Positions 23,140-35,990 of a stretch of 64,000 nucleotides of DNA are shown here, piece by piece. The notes under the pieces were generated by a model. That model made no database searches, had not been told where the DNA came from, and saw only the letters and a list, made by a program, of their open reading frames with translations. Made by a program: the position numbers and the translations under genes. Each line of letters begins with the position of its first letter. Positions within the stretch are counted from its first letter, which is position 1. Source of the stretch: Capillidium heterosporum. Lineage: Eukaryota > Entomophthoromycota > Entomophthoromycetes > Entomophthorales > Capillidiaceae. Location: NCBI GenBank assembly GCA_016630905.1, contig WBMQ01000012.1:682001-746000 (forward strand), given 5' to 3'.

Positions 23140-24325
23140 CTTTAAATCTGGTAGAAAGATGTAGGTCGCCTATACGTTTTTATAAGGTGCTACCGATTGT
23201 AATGGATTTTAGGGGCTAGTATTGTAGCTAAACTGAAGTGCCATCGATTGTACCCCACCTTTTAGAACATAGTTGACAAAGGTCTATCAAGACAGCTATT
23301 TTTAATTTTAGCCACTGTACTCCTAAGCTCCATGAGACTGCAGTTGAATTAACTACTTTAGGCACCTTTTCAACTTTCATCGTAAAATGGCGATTATTCC
23401 TTGAAACATATTTCAAGACGTGTGCATTCTATTATCCAATAGCTATAAAGGCTATATGTTATCAGATATAAAAAGCACTACATCTTATTGAATATTTAAT
23501 TTTAATATGCCTTATATCATATTGATAAAAATTGTTTTTTGTAGATGTCTTTCGCATGATATACTTTTATCTGAAATTAAATGGCCCTAACATAATCATA
23601 CCTTTATAACTTAAAGGGGCACATTCTTATAATTCAATTTGGAACGTTTAGCTAGTCACACTCTCTCCTATCCAACTTGCTCTTGAGCAGGAGGTAGTGC
23701 TGCCATCTCAAATTGTAGATTGGAATCCTGTTATTTGCTTATTTTGTTGAATTTAATCACATTTCAAGTTGTATCTCATCAAAGGCACTTATCTCTAACA
23801 CGCGTTAGGTATAGTATCTAAAATGTACTTAAAGTAGATCTAATTTCCATTTTAAAGCTGAAAGCTAAGTGAACAGAATAAGATAGCTACCTAAACATTC
23901 TAATCCTGGCCCTAAAAGTATATTATCAACTTCAAAGTCTTGTTACTTCAAATCCATCAAACTATATCAGCATCGCACATAACTATAGAATAAAATGCTA
24001 TGTAACCAGCTACAGCAACTATAACTATTCATAAACTATCTATAGTGATAAGTAAAACAAACTTTACATACTTTCGCGACCTCAAAAGCTATGATTTCAA
24101 TTTAAAATATAGGCATATCAAACATAAGCAAAATCAAAATCGACTCTTGGAGCAAATTTTTAGTGATAAAATTACCCACTTATAACCACTAGGGCACAAG
24201 TTGGATCGACCAATATAAGCTTATTGCTAAATGAAAAATCGGGTGAGTAAAGTGAGGTTAACGAGTGAAGGATATGGAAATCAGTTAAATTTTCAGTGGC
24301 AAGATTTGAAGTTAGAAAAATCAAG
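23140..24325. other. Intergenic between RSR1-like and glycogen synthase
   Basis: Holds the RSR1-like promoter and the 3' end of the glycogen synthase gene. No repeat or gene recognised. Confidence 0.4.
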
Positions 24326-26688
24326 CTACATCCGGTTGAGTATAGATAAATCATCCATGGAGGGGTTGCGGGACTTGAGCTTGATGGGGATGGGTGGGCG
24401 GCCGTCGTCATCGTCACCGAATCGTAATGGGACGTCATACACATCGTTACCGTTGGTACCACTGATGGTCAACGAATCCATCGTCAAGGGGAACTCGTGT
24501 AGATGTTCACCGCGAGGCTTGGGGGAGCCAGGCGCCGACAAAGGCCGAGGGATCTTGGGCACGTGAGTCGAGTCGTCGACGAAGCCGTCGTTGGTGAAGC
24601 CATGGGGGTAAACACGACGTAGGCCTAGCTGACGTGCTTTCATGTATTCGACACCCATACGTTTCCAATCCAACAAGTCACTAAGACGCTCGGTACGATT
24701 ACGCTGGTTGATACGTTGGCGTCTAGATTTGACACAGAAGTCCATCATGTAGTCAGTCAGCTGCTCGACACTTTCGTCAACTGATTTCATACGTCGATCA
24801 ACAATGTAGATGCCGTAGTCCGACGTGTTTTCGATATTGTCTTCCATGAAGCAACCGAATCCAGATAGGTTGGTTGTGATGCTTGGAACACCCATCACGG
24901 TGCATTCGGCAGGCGTATAACCCCTAGACACTGTAAACGGATGGTCAAAAAATTATAAATTTACCAAGGCTCGTAATACGAAGGGAAGACACCCAAGTGG
25001 CACCCGCGTACGAACTCCTCATAGTCAAGACCAAGTACGGGGTTGTTGGAGTTTAAGAACTCGGGGTGGAAGACAACTTTGACGCGATCGGTGGGGTAGT
25101 TGAACAAATGGAGGCGGCGAATCTGATTTAAGATGGGGTCCTTCTGGTCATCCTCCATGTTGTGGGTAACTACTGGAGGCAGTGTGTGACGCTTGAGGGC
25201 GAACATGCGGCGCTTTAGAAGGATCTTCTCCTGCTCAGATAGCAGGTCGTCGCCTTTCGGTTCAGTTCCTCTACATAAAGGATTAGAAGACTAGATGCAC
25301 TCTCAAATGTACCTAGCTGCTTGCTCAAACAAACGTTTTCCGATACGGTCCTGGATCTCTGCCACCGTATCCTTAAGCTGTTTGACGACAGCATGCCCCT
25401 TCAAAGTCTCGACAGTGAACGAGTGGGTCTTGGCTGGCATGATGACGAATGCAACTACGGTCACATCGGGTTTGTGACTCTTTAAGCGATGATTTAGTCC
25501 TGGTCAAAGTTAGTATCATAAGCCGCAAGCTTAAGTTTACGAGCTAACGCCTCTACGAACATATCTACACCCTTGTTACGATACTCATATCGGCCAGCAG
25601 TGAAAAAGTACACTGTGTTCTCCAGATCGAAGTCGTAGTGACCGTAGAAGTGACCTCGGACGAAATCATGAATCTTCTCTTTGGCTTGGGCGTGCAGGTT
25701 CTGGAACTCGTGGATAGCGCTACACAATATTAATAATGCATATAAAAACTGGGGTACCTGAATTTAACGACGTTAAGACCGTTTGGTAAAACGCCATCTA
25801 AAAATGAGTAAATTAAATCCAATAATAATTACCTGGCTTGCGTTTAAGTAGATGTTCCGATTCGAAGGCAGTGATATGTGAAACAGTTGTAAACACATCG
25901 GCACAATGGGCAGCAGCACGCTCCAAGCAATACCTATGATAGATACCTCGCTTCCCAGCCTCCTGATCTACATCCACCGTCGTCAAGCTGTTATAGAAAT
26001 CGATGTCACCGGCGCAGAGGTAACGTCCTAAGAGGGTGGCGTGGGTCGTAAAAATAGTTACCAGGTCGAGCTCCCACTTGCGACACAGAACGAGACCAAC
26101 TCCTACCATCCATTCGTGGAAGTGAGCGATGACCGCCTTCTCACGCTGTATGCTGATGAACTAAAGCCTGTTAGTAGTATTTTAAAGGATAGCTTACACT
26201 CTGTAAAAACTGGGCCACCAGGTATCCAAACACGACGGCATCGTTAGTCTCGGTATCGTTGGTAGGGGAAGGAATACCAGCTATGCTCCATAACTCTCCT
26301 TTCCACTGGTTCATGTAGTGGAAGGCAGAGGCGATATCGAACAGTAAAACGTAGGGGGCCCCTTCGATGAGCCAACGTCCGAACGTCAGTTTGAAACCTC
26401 TAGATTCCAAGCCTCGAATAGCTTCCCGCAACTCGTGGGTAGGAGGCTCGATGGACTCTACCTCCAAATGGGCATTTATGTGGTTAAGGGGCCCGATCAA
26501 GCAGTACCTTTCCCCGTACTCTTTGACGGTTATGGGGGCCTTCGTCTTGATAACGGTGTAGATTCCACCAACTTATAAAATAAGGTTAAGATGCTTAAAC
26601 GTACGTATTTACCTTTGTTGGCAACTTCCCAGGCTATCTCGAAGAGGAAGGGCTGCTTCGTATCTCGTTGAATATGGTGTCCATTCAT
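24326..26688 (-). CDS. GSY: Glycogen [starch] synthase (UDP-glucose)
   Basis: Eight exons (26688-26613, 26571-26198, 26160-25833, 25797-25758, 25719-25541, 25499-25313, 25270-24965, 24923-24326) join without a frame break into 695 residues, close to yeast Gsy2. It is the cytosolic enzyme that extends alpha-1,4-glucan from UDP-glucose (GT3 family). Seen: [17 protein letters not shown] at the N-terminus, [33 protein letters not shown], the catalytic E-x7-E in EPWGYTPAE, and the arginine cluster [18 protein letters not shown] that binds glucose-6-phosphate. The tail keeps [10 protein letters not shown], a phosphoregulatory region in yeast. Introns are 35-42 nt, several with TACTAAC. CTG codes leucine at the conserved LPP-VVTHN position. 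Confidence 0.95.
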
Positions 26689-28165
26689 CTCGACTTTTGT
26701 TTCTTATCAAGTGTATAAACTTTTTATATTTTGGCTCGCACCCATATTTATAGCTCACCTGCATCATCCTATTCGACGCAATCATAGGTTTCGAAGGGAT
26801 GGCAATGTTTAGTAAAAGTGATAAAATAGATTCATCTACTTACATCATCCTAAATTAGGCGTCAGCTACATTCAATCAAGGGCTGGCAATTCAAACATTT
26901 ACTCGATTTGAAATCGCAAGTTTGAGTTTAGTTCTAATCTTATCAGCTGATATTAGTATCAGCGAAGGAGTAAAATGCTGATACCCCCAACTGATTACTG
27001 TCAACTTGTAGCACCACCCTTCCAATTAGAATTTGGTAGCTTTTGAGCAAAGACCATGTACTTATCTTTCCTTTATCTCGTTTGTACTAGGGTTCGCAGG
27101 GCATGGACTATTCCGTCCCTTAGTAATAAATTGGAGAAGGGGTGGGAAAATTTTCTAGAATGCCAACTAGGAACTTCAAAACATCCAATATATTTGAGCT
27201 ATGGTATGTGAACTTTATATATCTCGGAAATTTAGTTTAGTCGAATACTGATATTTGAGCTATCTCAAAAAACATATGGCAGAAAGCCTTAGAAATTTAT
27301 GGTTCAAATAAACTGGCAGTTGCCAAAGTTGTCTCAATGCCGCCGAGTTTTATTAGTAAATTACCAAAAGCAGAACACCTCATACGAAGGTACTGCATGC
27401 AGCACTCGAAAACGCTTACTAAGATTTCAAAGCTCTCATGCAAGGTATTAGGGCTAAACGCTCTATCTACGACGGATCAGTTTATTCATCTAAAGATTAG
27501 TAAGGATCATAGCACAAAAGGAACCGAGACGCCATCGTAAAGTGAATATAACTACACATAGGAACTGGCACCAAAGACTTTAGTTCAATTTTCCCTTTTT
27601 AACTAAGCTGTTAGTAATGATCGGGTCTTCAACTTAAATTACATCCACCTACGACTAATTAACCAGACAATCTTTAGTAGGCCTGGTAGGATTCTGCTAA
27701 TATACAGCTGTATTCATACGGGTTGGAATTCTAGCAAAGGGCTTGAACTAATAGATTATTTCTAATACCTTGAGAAAATGTAGTTTGGAAAAAGAAATTA
27801 TTGTATTAGCTTCCACTTTTACATTTCGACTTCAGCGTATATATTTCTACAAGCACTGTTTTACACTCTAGCCAAATCGTATGTCGCTATTATCTGTCAG
27901 ACAAAAAGAAATACACTTTAATCTTGAACAATAAATTAAACTAAAACACATTTACATTACAGGCATAATCCAATATTTTTAATAAACATACATCTTCCAA
28001 TGTCATAAAACTCAAATACTTTTACATAAATCTATCCAGTTTAATACTAAGGAGTTCAACGGTCGAAGGCGACGTCAAGGGTAATGGTAACCTTTCACTA
28101 GGCAAGATTAATGACAGTTAAATAAACGGGGCGGCATTTCTAAAAAGTTGTACTTGAAAGTCAAG
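26689..28165. other. Intergenic, glycogen synthase promoter side
   Basis: Contains the upstream region of glycogen synthase and the 3' region of the MDJ1-like gene. A 67-codon frame at 27337-27540 matches nothing known to me and is not supported as a gene. Confidence 0.4.
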
Positions 28166-29857
28166 TTAAGCTTTGGCCTGCTTCTTATCTTGTTCAGTAT
28201 CCTTGTCCTTATCCTCCGATTTATCCTGCTTCGATTTGTCCGATTCTTTTCCGGTAAGCTTGTCAAACATCTGCTTAAAAAAGGGTTTGTCACAACCTGG
28301 TTTAGTATTGGTGTCTGTACCTTCGACTTTACTGTCTTTGGATTGAGACTTTTCGGGATCTTGGTCCTTGGCTTTAGCTTTGGGCTCCAAAGTTTCGGTG
28401 TACTTCTGTATGAGGTCACGTTGCTCAGGAGTAAGGTTTCTAAGTAGCAGTAAGTAAATGTTGTGCACTCTAAAACTTACTTGGGTACTTGGATTTGTAA
28501 ATTGACGTACTGATCACCTTTGGCGTTGGTACTGGATTTAGGCTTCAACTTGGGGATCCCTTTACCTTTGAGAACCATGCTGTCGGCTGTCTGCGAGCCA
28601 GGTTGGATCTTCAACTCAACGTCGCCATGAATGGTGGGGATGCGGACATACCCACCTAGGATGGCGATGTGGAAGGGGATAGAGGCGTTGATGATGACAT
28701 CGCTGCCACTGCGCTGGAAGATGGAGCTGGGCTTCACCTTTATGTTTACGTAGAGATCACCACGTTGACCAGCTTCACCAGCGATGGGGGAATCACCTTC
28801 TCCAGGCACGCGTACTCGAATTCCGTCATCGACACCTACCAAAAATTAACTTTCTAAAGTTCAACACTATAGTTATATACCTGCTGGAATCTTGACGTCG
28901 ACGTATTTAGAATCACGAACTCGTCCCATGCCAGCACAAGTTCCACACTCGTTGCCTCTTTCGATCGTTGTACCTTCTCCGTTACAGCGGGAACAGCCCC
29001 TAGCTATGTAGCCCTGCATCGTCTCAAATACCTGCTGTCCAGTTCCTTTACAACTGGGACATGTGTTTGGTTTCTTGGCGTTTTTGGTACCGTGCCCTTT
29101 GCACGAAGTACAGATGATGATGGGCTGAATGTGTACCGATTTTGTTGTGCCATGTACTGCATCTTTAAATGATATCGTCGTCGAAGTCTAATGTATATAA
29201 CATTTAGCTCGGCTGAAATAGATTAGTTTTAAGCTTACCTGTATATCTTCACCAACCATGTTGTAATTCGATTTAGCGTTGCGGGATTGGCCGAATCCGG
29301 CTCCGAAAAATTGGTTGAAGATTGATTGAGGGTCAAACCCTTCGAAACCACCACTGCCACCACTGAAGCCTCCGAAACCTCCAGCACCCGGGTTGAAGCC
29401 AGCTATTTTTCGTTCAGTTTAGTTGTGTCAAAAATTAAGCAATTCACCTGAGCCATCGAAGCCATGTCCAAACTGATCGTACGCTGAGCGTTTTTGGTCG
29501 TCCGATAAGCACTAATACTATTAACTCAAAGTCATGGTACTAAAAATTTACCTCGTAAGCTTCCTGAATCTGTACAAACTTCTCCTTAGCCTTCTCATCA
29601 CCTTTGTTGGTATCTGGATGGTATTTCTTTGCTAGTTGGTAGTACGCTTTCTTTATTTCAGAGCTGCTAGCTTTTTTGTCGACCCCTAGCAGTTTGTAGT
29701 AGTCTTCTTTGGAAAGTTGTGTTGAACTATGAAACTGAGATTGGTTGATAAATATCGGCAAGCTCAGCCTCTTAGCATTAGATAGATGGCTTGAATGGAA
29801 CCTAAAGGTTCTCCTAAATGTCTGACTGCTGTTCAATGCTCTCCTCAATGTTGACAT
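28166..29857 (-). CDS. MDJ1: Mitochondrial DnaJ co-chaperone (Mdj1-like)
   Basis: Six exons (29857-29552, 29511-29448, 29402-29239, 29187-28881, 28835-28481, 28439-28166) give 489 residues in frame. It is a type I Hsp40 that stimulates mitochondrial Hsp70 in protein folding. The N-terminal 45 residues are rich in Arg and Ser with almost no acids, fitting a matrix-targeting sequence. The J domain follows ([13 protein letters not shown]...[13 protein letters not shown] at residues 80-82), then a Gly/Phe-rich linker ([13 protein letters not shown]) and four zinc-finger repeats [32 protein letters not shown]. The substrate-binding domain ends [18 protein letters not shown], and there is a Lys/Asp-rich tail. 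Introns are 40-51 nt. It is divergent from the PFK gene. Confidence 0.93.
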
Positions 29858-30862
29858 CTATGTTATGTTTTGATAGTCTCTAAGTTGAAATTGTTTTCAA
29901 AAGTTTTTGAGTTCAAGCTTCAAGTATTGATTATGATGCAATAGATTTTCGCTTTTGTAGATGCGAATCTAATCGGAATGATTCGTAAAGGAGTTTACTC
30001 GTTCTCTATTGAACCAATTTATATAAGGATTCCGGTCAAACTGATACCCCGAGTTTGTAAAAGAAGTTTCTAGACGTTTCGTTTCTCCAAGGTCTTTGAA
30101 GACCTACGATTCAAATGAGGTGTTGTACGCACTACAAATTTGAAAGTCTAATATACTAAGATTCAAATTAATAGCTTAACTGCCAGATGTTAGGCATCTA
30201 TATAACTATCCTGTCTCCAAATTCAAAACTTTCCCTGCCCTCACAAAGATATCTTCAAATTTCTTACTGAATAATTATCAAAAGCGCTTGTTACACTTCT
30301 TATAATATTAGAAACATTGAAGTTAATATTTGTAGTTTCTCTATCTCAATATCCTATTAAAGTTTTGTATTATTTGGCTTTTAAAAGCTTACTAAATGAA
30401 TTTATATTTTCGATTTACTGTGATACAGAAATAAATTTTACATGTTTTGAAATAGCTCAAAGTATGCAATCGATAAATTTATTTAGCAACTCTGTATCGT
30501 AAATTGCTTCACTATTCATTGGTAATATACGCTGGTATTCATATTCCAAATGTTCGTTTACACTAAACATACAAAATAAGTTATTTCCAATCCGTCAGGA
30601 GCAAACAAAAGCTATCCTTAGCACCAAAGCTAGCCTGGTACCTTGTTCTCAATCTCCCTATCTACATATCTGCACCATTCAGCCAAATATATTCTACAAA
30701 AACCACAGCTTTACCCTGAAGATAGTAGCCATGTGACAAAGATAAAGTTTTCAGTTACGACAGTTTTGCTTATCAGTGATGTCACCCAACTTCAATTTTC
30801 AAAGCGCAAATTTTAATCATCTAGTTTCAAATACAGTTCGTTTATAAATTTCAAGATCGATC
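29858..30862. promoter_or_regulatory. Divergent promoter region, MDJ1-like / PFK
   Basis: A 1-kb non-coding region between the divergently oriented start codons of the DnaJ gene (minus) and phosphofructokinase (plus). AT-rich, no frame with homology. I cannot name specific factor sites. Confidence 0.5.
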
Positions 30863-33800
30863 ATGTCACCAACTGCAACTACCAACTTTATCGACAAAGT
30901 CAACTCCATCAACCTCTACTATAGTGGGGACAGCCAACCCATCCTACAGTTCTATGGTGCCTTAGGTTTCCAATTATTAACTAGACCTGATGATGGTACT
31001 CAGTGGCTTGTTCTGGAAGCCAAACCTCAAATCTGTACTTTGAGCTTACCCGGTACCAGTCAAGAAGTCATCTTCAAGCTAGTTGAAGGGTCCAAGTGGA
31101 GAAAGCACCAGATTTTCTGTTAACTTTGGTGTTGGCGATTTCAATGTAAATATTTCAAAAAACTAAAATTTAACCTTTGCCGTAGTCATTTACCAAGTAT
31201 GTAGCGACCAACTCAACTCTAAGTTCCAACCTGGAATCTTCAATTGAAAGCAGTGATTCCTTAACTTTGGTTGACCCTTGTGGCAATAAGTTGATCTTCA
31301 ATTCGAACCTTCATCCATTCTCAACCTCAACCTCAACCTCCAAACTTTCAAAAACCTCCAAGCCTAAAGTATCACAAGTGCCCGTCACTGACTTCTTTGC
31401 AAAGACGGGAACCGGTAAGAAGGTAGCAGTTTTGACGAGTGGCGGAGACAGTCAGGGAATGAATTGTGCAGTTAGAGCTATAGTCAGAGCAGCCATTGCT
31501 AGAGGGTGCCAGGCCTACGTCATCATGGAGGGGTATCAAGGTACTGCTTAAAAGGCAAAAAGTTTTTCTAATCTACTTAGGATTGGTCGATGGCGGCAAG
31601 AAGATCGTAAAGATGAGCTGGGGTGATGTACGCAAGTATGTCTCAGTGGTAAGCTTTTACTTTTCTGAAAATTTGAAATACTGAAAACAAGTTAGTCTGG
31701 TACGATCATCGGCACAGCTCGGTGCAAAGAGTTTAGAGAGAGGGAGGGACGGCTTAAAGGTGCAGAAAACCTTATATTGAATGGCATCGACGCTTTAGCG
31801 GTAGTAGGTGGGGATGGCAGTCTGACGGGAGCCGACATATTTAGATCGGAGTGGCCCGATCTCGTCCAACAGCTTTTGGCTGATGGACGCATCACTGAGG
31901 AGCAGTCCAAGCAGTACGCCCATCTCAACATTGTTGGTTTAGTGGGAAGTATAGACAATGACATGTCAGGTACCGACTTCACCATCGGAGCCATTTCCTC
32001 TTTGACACGCATCTGTGAGTCGGTGGACAATATCACTTCTACCGCTTTGTCTCACCAACGTGCCTTTGTAATCGAAGTTATGGGAAGGCATTGTGGTTGG
32101 TTAGCGTTGATGTCAGCTATTTGGTAACTCTTTTATGTTGAATGGTGGCTAAGTTATTTTCAGTACCGGCGCTGATTTTGTCTTCATCCCCGAGAAACCT
32201 ATGGATGAAGCTGAGTGGAAGGAAAAAATGTGCAGTGCTATAAAGAAGGTTCATATAAATGTTGAAGGTAAACTGACGTGTATTATAGCACCGAGATTTA
32301 GGGAGAAGGTCGACGATCGTCATCGTATCGGAGGGGGCTATAGATCGCAACTTACAGCCTATAAAATCGGAGGCTGTAGCCAATGTTATCACCGAGGCAC
32401 TTGGTATCGATACTCGAGTAACCTACCTAGGTCATGTACAGCGTGGAGGTATACCAGCTGCTCAGGATCGTATTCTGGTAAGAGGCTTTTTTATTTTACA
32501 TCTAATTTCTTCATATAAGGGCACCGTTCAAGGAATTCAAGCGGTCGATGTCATCTTGGAATCGACTCCTGAGACCCCATCCAAGATGATCGCCATTGAA
32601 AACAATCGAATTCAACCCATTATTTTGATGGACGCCGTACAAAAGGTATTTTCATACCATTTATTTCTTACTGACTTTCATTAGACCAAAGATCTAGCAA
32701 AACTGGTATCGGAAAAGAACTTTGAGGCAGCTATGAAGCTACGTGACCCTGCCTTCATTGCCCTTTGGGACGCCTATTCCCACTCCGAGTACGTCACCTC
32801 TCCTGAGCATTCAAGTGACTTCAAGGTAAATTTCTGAATATCTCACCCATTCACCTTAATTTAGCCTCTACGCATCGGTATAATTCACATCGGTGCACCA
32901 GCTGGCGGCATGAATGCTGCAACTCGTACGGCGGCAAGGCTGGCAATCAACTTGGGCCACACGCCAGTCGCAATCCACAACGGTATACGTGGCTTAATCG
33001 CCGGTGAGTTTACTGAGCTCACTTGGATGCAGGTAGGGAACTGGATGGCGCGGGGTGGTTCTGAGCTGGCGACCAACCGTGACATGCCTGAGTCGGACTT
33101 GGGCATGGTAGCCTACCAACTGCAGCGTAATGATATCGATGCTTTGCTTATTGTCGGTGGATTCGAAGCCTACCGGGCGCTGAGCCAACTTACCAAGTCG
33201 CGATCCAAGTACCCTGCCTTCTGCATCCCCTTAGCCTTGATCCCAGCTACCATCTCCAACAACGTGCCAGGGACCGACTACTCTTTAGGATCTGACACCT
33301 CCTTGAACGCCATAACTGAGGCCTGCGATCGTATTACCCAAGTCTGCTGCCGCATCCCACTCTAGAGTTTTCGTTGTCGAGGTCCAAGGTGGCAAGTCAG
33401 GGTATTTAGCTACTCTGGCCGGTTTAGCCGTAATTTAGCTATTTTTGGTAACTTACTGATTTTTTCTAATTTAGGTCGGTGCCTCCAAGGTCTATATTCC
33501 CGAAGAAGGTATAAGTTTAACCGACCTGGAGCAGGATGTAGCTCTACTCAAAGCAAAATTCAATGGGGATCACCACCGTTCCGATTCTGACAACGTAGGT
33601 CGTATTGTCTTGAAGTAACTTTCCAAATTTCTCCATACATCCTAACTTTTTTAATTAAAGGACGGATGCCGCCTCCACCACCTACAAAACGGAACTGATC
33701 ACCGACATCTTTGCCGAAGAGGGGGCTCCTGGGTTTGACGCCCGTGCATCTGTCCTAGGGCACATCCAACAAGGCGGTACAACTTCGCCAGTTGACCGTT

Positions 33801-34170
33801 TGCATGCCGCTCTCTTTGCTCACCGAGCCTTCTTCTGGCTGCTGTACCAATGTCAAAAAGCTACCAAGGCTAAATCTACAACCAACCCATCGCAACCAAC
33901 TATCTATACCGATTCAGAAACTTCAGCTGTTATAGTTGGTAATTTGGACGGTCGCTTAGCTTTCTCAACCGTTGAGGACCTGGCTGGCAACACCGATTGG
34001 AAGAATCGTAGACCCATCGAAACTTGGTGGAAATATTACCCCGAGTACAATAGGATGTTGGCACGCCACGGTAAGTTTTTTTGGAAATTTCATTTGCCAA
34101 GGTAGAATTTCAGATTTACTAAAGGTTTCTTTTCTCTTCAAATGTAGTTCCTCATGAAAGTCTCCCATAA
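30863..34170 (+). CDS. PFK: ATP-dependent 6-phosphofructokinase (two single-base frame breaks)
   Basis: Twelve exons rebuild a 938-residue enzyme committing fructose-6-phosphate to glycolysis. Exon ends: 31145, 31540, 31648, 32123, 32267, 32477, 32645, 32825, 33429, 33614, 34070, 34170. The N-terminus is the glyoxalase-like domain typical of budding-yeast PFK ([23 protein letters not shown]...DPCGNKLIF). The catalytic half has [31 protein letters not shown], the catalytic [11 protein letters not shown] and EVMGRHCGW. The regulatory half starts [19 protein letters not shown]. Homology requires skipping one base at 31088-31090 (GGG) and one at 33340-33342; all other junctions are perfect. Introns are 34-47 nt except the last (77 nt, less certain). 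The breaks could be sequence errors, a recent pseudogene or +1 frameshifting. Confidence 0.88.
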
Positions 34171-35990
34171 GGACAGCTAGGCTTAAAGCTTGATGAATAT
34201 TTTAAACTTATCTCGAATTCATATCATTAAATATAGGTATACTTTTATATTTGGAACAGAATGGTTCACCTAGCAATACCAAAGTATACCTCCTTTTCTT
34301 AATTTTTTTGAGTTTCTAGGCCTGGTTTATCTGGAATTTAACTTATACCTATTGGTAAGCCAACTTCAACTTCAACATCTCATCTTAATAAATCCACCGA
34401 TACTATATCTAGTACAGGTCATCGAAATAAGCCACTTTACCATACGTAGTATATCTCATCTCAACTTCTCTACAAATTGAGATAAAACGCCACGACATCC
34501 TAAAGTAGGCTTTTTGCACTCAACTGATGCCTTGAAAAGTAGCCAGGCTTACTTTTTACTTTGGCGAACTTTTAATTTCAGGCTTGACTTTCTAAACTAG
34601 GTAAATGGCCTAGTTCCTTATATATAAATAAATGTTGTTAGATCTTCCTACCTTTTATTCACAGTTCCACTACCGTTCTAATTTGATAGCTTACAAACAC
34701 TCAGTAAGGTAATGCTTATAGATCTTGACTTTTATACCCACCTCAAACATTTGATATTCATACATTGATTCAAATTCCCATAATCTTATTTTACACTGGG
34801 TACAGGAAGAGTGGATTTAACGATGGCAATATCAAAGTATACCTTCCTTTTCATTCCGTATGCCTGCTTTACCTATGTGCCTATCTTATACTATTTTGTA
34901 AACCAGTCTAAAGACCCAGTCCTACAAAATCCATCGACGCTATCTAGAAGTCTGGGTTGTGGCCCACCTATATATAGCTTAAAATAAAGGAAGCTGCAGC
35001 TAGGATAACTGTTTGTACCTATTAATAGGTATCATACATGGTAAAGGCTATCCAATTAAACTATTGCAGGTAGTATATCCCATCTCAACCTCCCTTTACA
35101 AAGATAGAATACTACAGTACCTTATCCAAAAACCATATCAAACTACTATCTCAAAAAGGCAAGTCAGCGTTGCTTCAAGCTTGACTACCCAAACTGAGTA
35201 AATGGTTCATTTCCAAATGCAGTAGTAGATGATGTTAAACCTTTCTGCCAATTATTTACGGCTATATTTCCTTTTTAATACTAGGACCTTTACCTACTTG
35301 CTAAAGCAAGGTGTTTAGTTTTTTACTTAAACACCATCAACCCACAGATCCATATCCATTTAAAGTTTGTGATATCCATACTTTAATCCAAGCCTTGTAT
35401 CGATTTAATCTCATGCAATGCCATTACCTTCTATAAGTTCAACCAACTATTCCACTATCCTTTGACAAAACCCGAACCGATCACATACTTGGTATACATC
35501 CTTTAATCTACATACATAATTAAAATAGGTCCTTCTAGGTCTAGACTTACTGAAAACCAAGTAAAATTTAATCGTCTACAAAGTACTTTGATATTTACAT
35601 TCTAGTTGCCTTCTTCCTACTCAACATATACCTATTAGTTAAAACTACCCTCATCCATATATAATAGTGACCGGAATACATCCTAAATTTAGAAAAAATA
35701 CTATGCATTTTCAAATCAACACGACTTATTATCACAGATTTAGAATATTCTTTGCCTTCACAGCTTTATTACCTATAACAAACTGGTTTCCACTACAACT
35801 TTTTACCAATTCCATACTCAAGTTATAAATTGAAGTCGTGACTTCCTAAATTGGGTAGTTATAGTTTTCCTCCAAACTTTTACAAAATTTGCAGGTATCC
35901 GAATCCACGGTTTGTAGCTACAGCATAGCTAAAACAATATAAATAATTGAGAAATGTCGCTAAACTTTAATTTCAATTCCATTTGCAAGA
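34171..35990. other. Intergenic with degenerate direct duplication
   Basis: No gene. The stretch from about 34262 (CAATACCAAAGTATACCTCC) resembles that from about 34830 (CAATATCAAAGTATACCTTCC). Related words continue in the same order (TATCTAG, GTAGTATATC, CATCTCAAC, GGTAAATGG/GAGTAAATGG), indicating an old tandem duplication of roughly 550 bp. Confidence 0.45.

Noticed and set aside
28108-28447. Hydrophobic plus and minus frames over the DnaJ tail
   Set aside because: Alternative frames of the Lys/Asp-rich C-terminus of the DnaJ protein.
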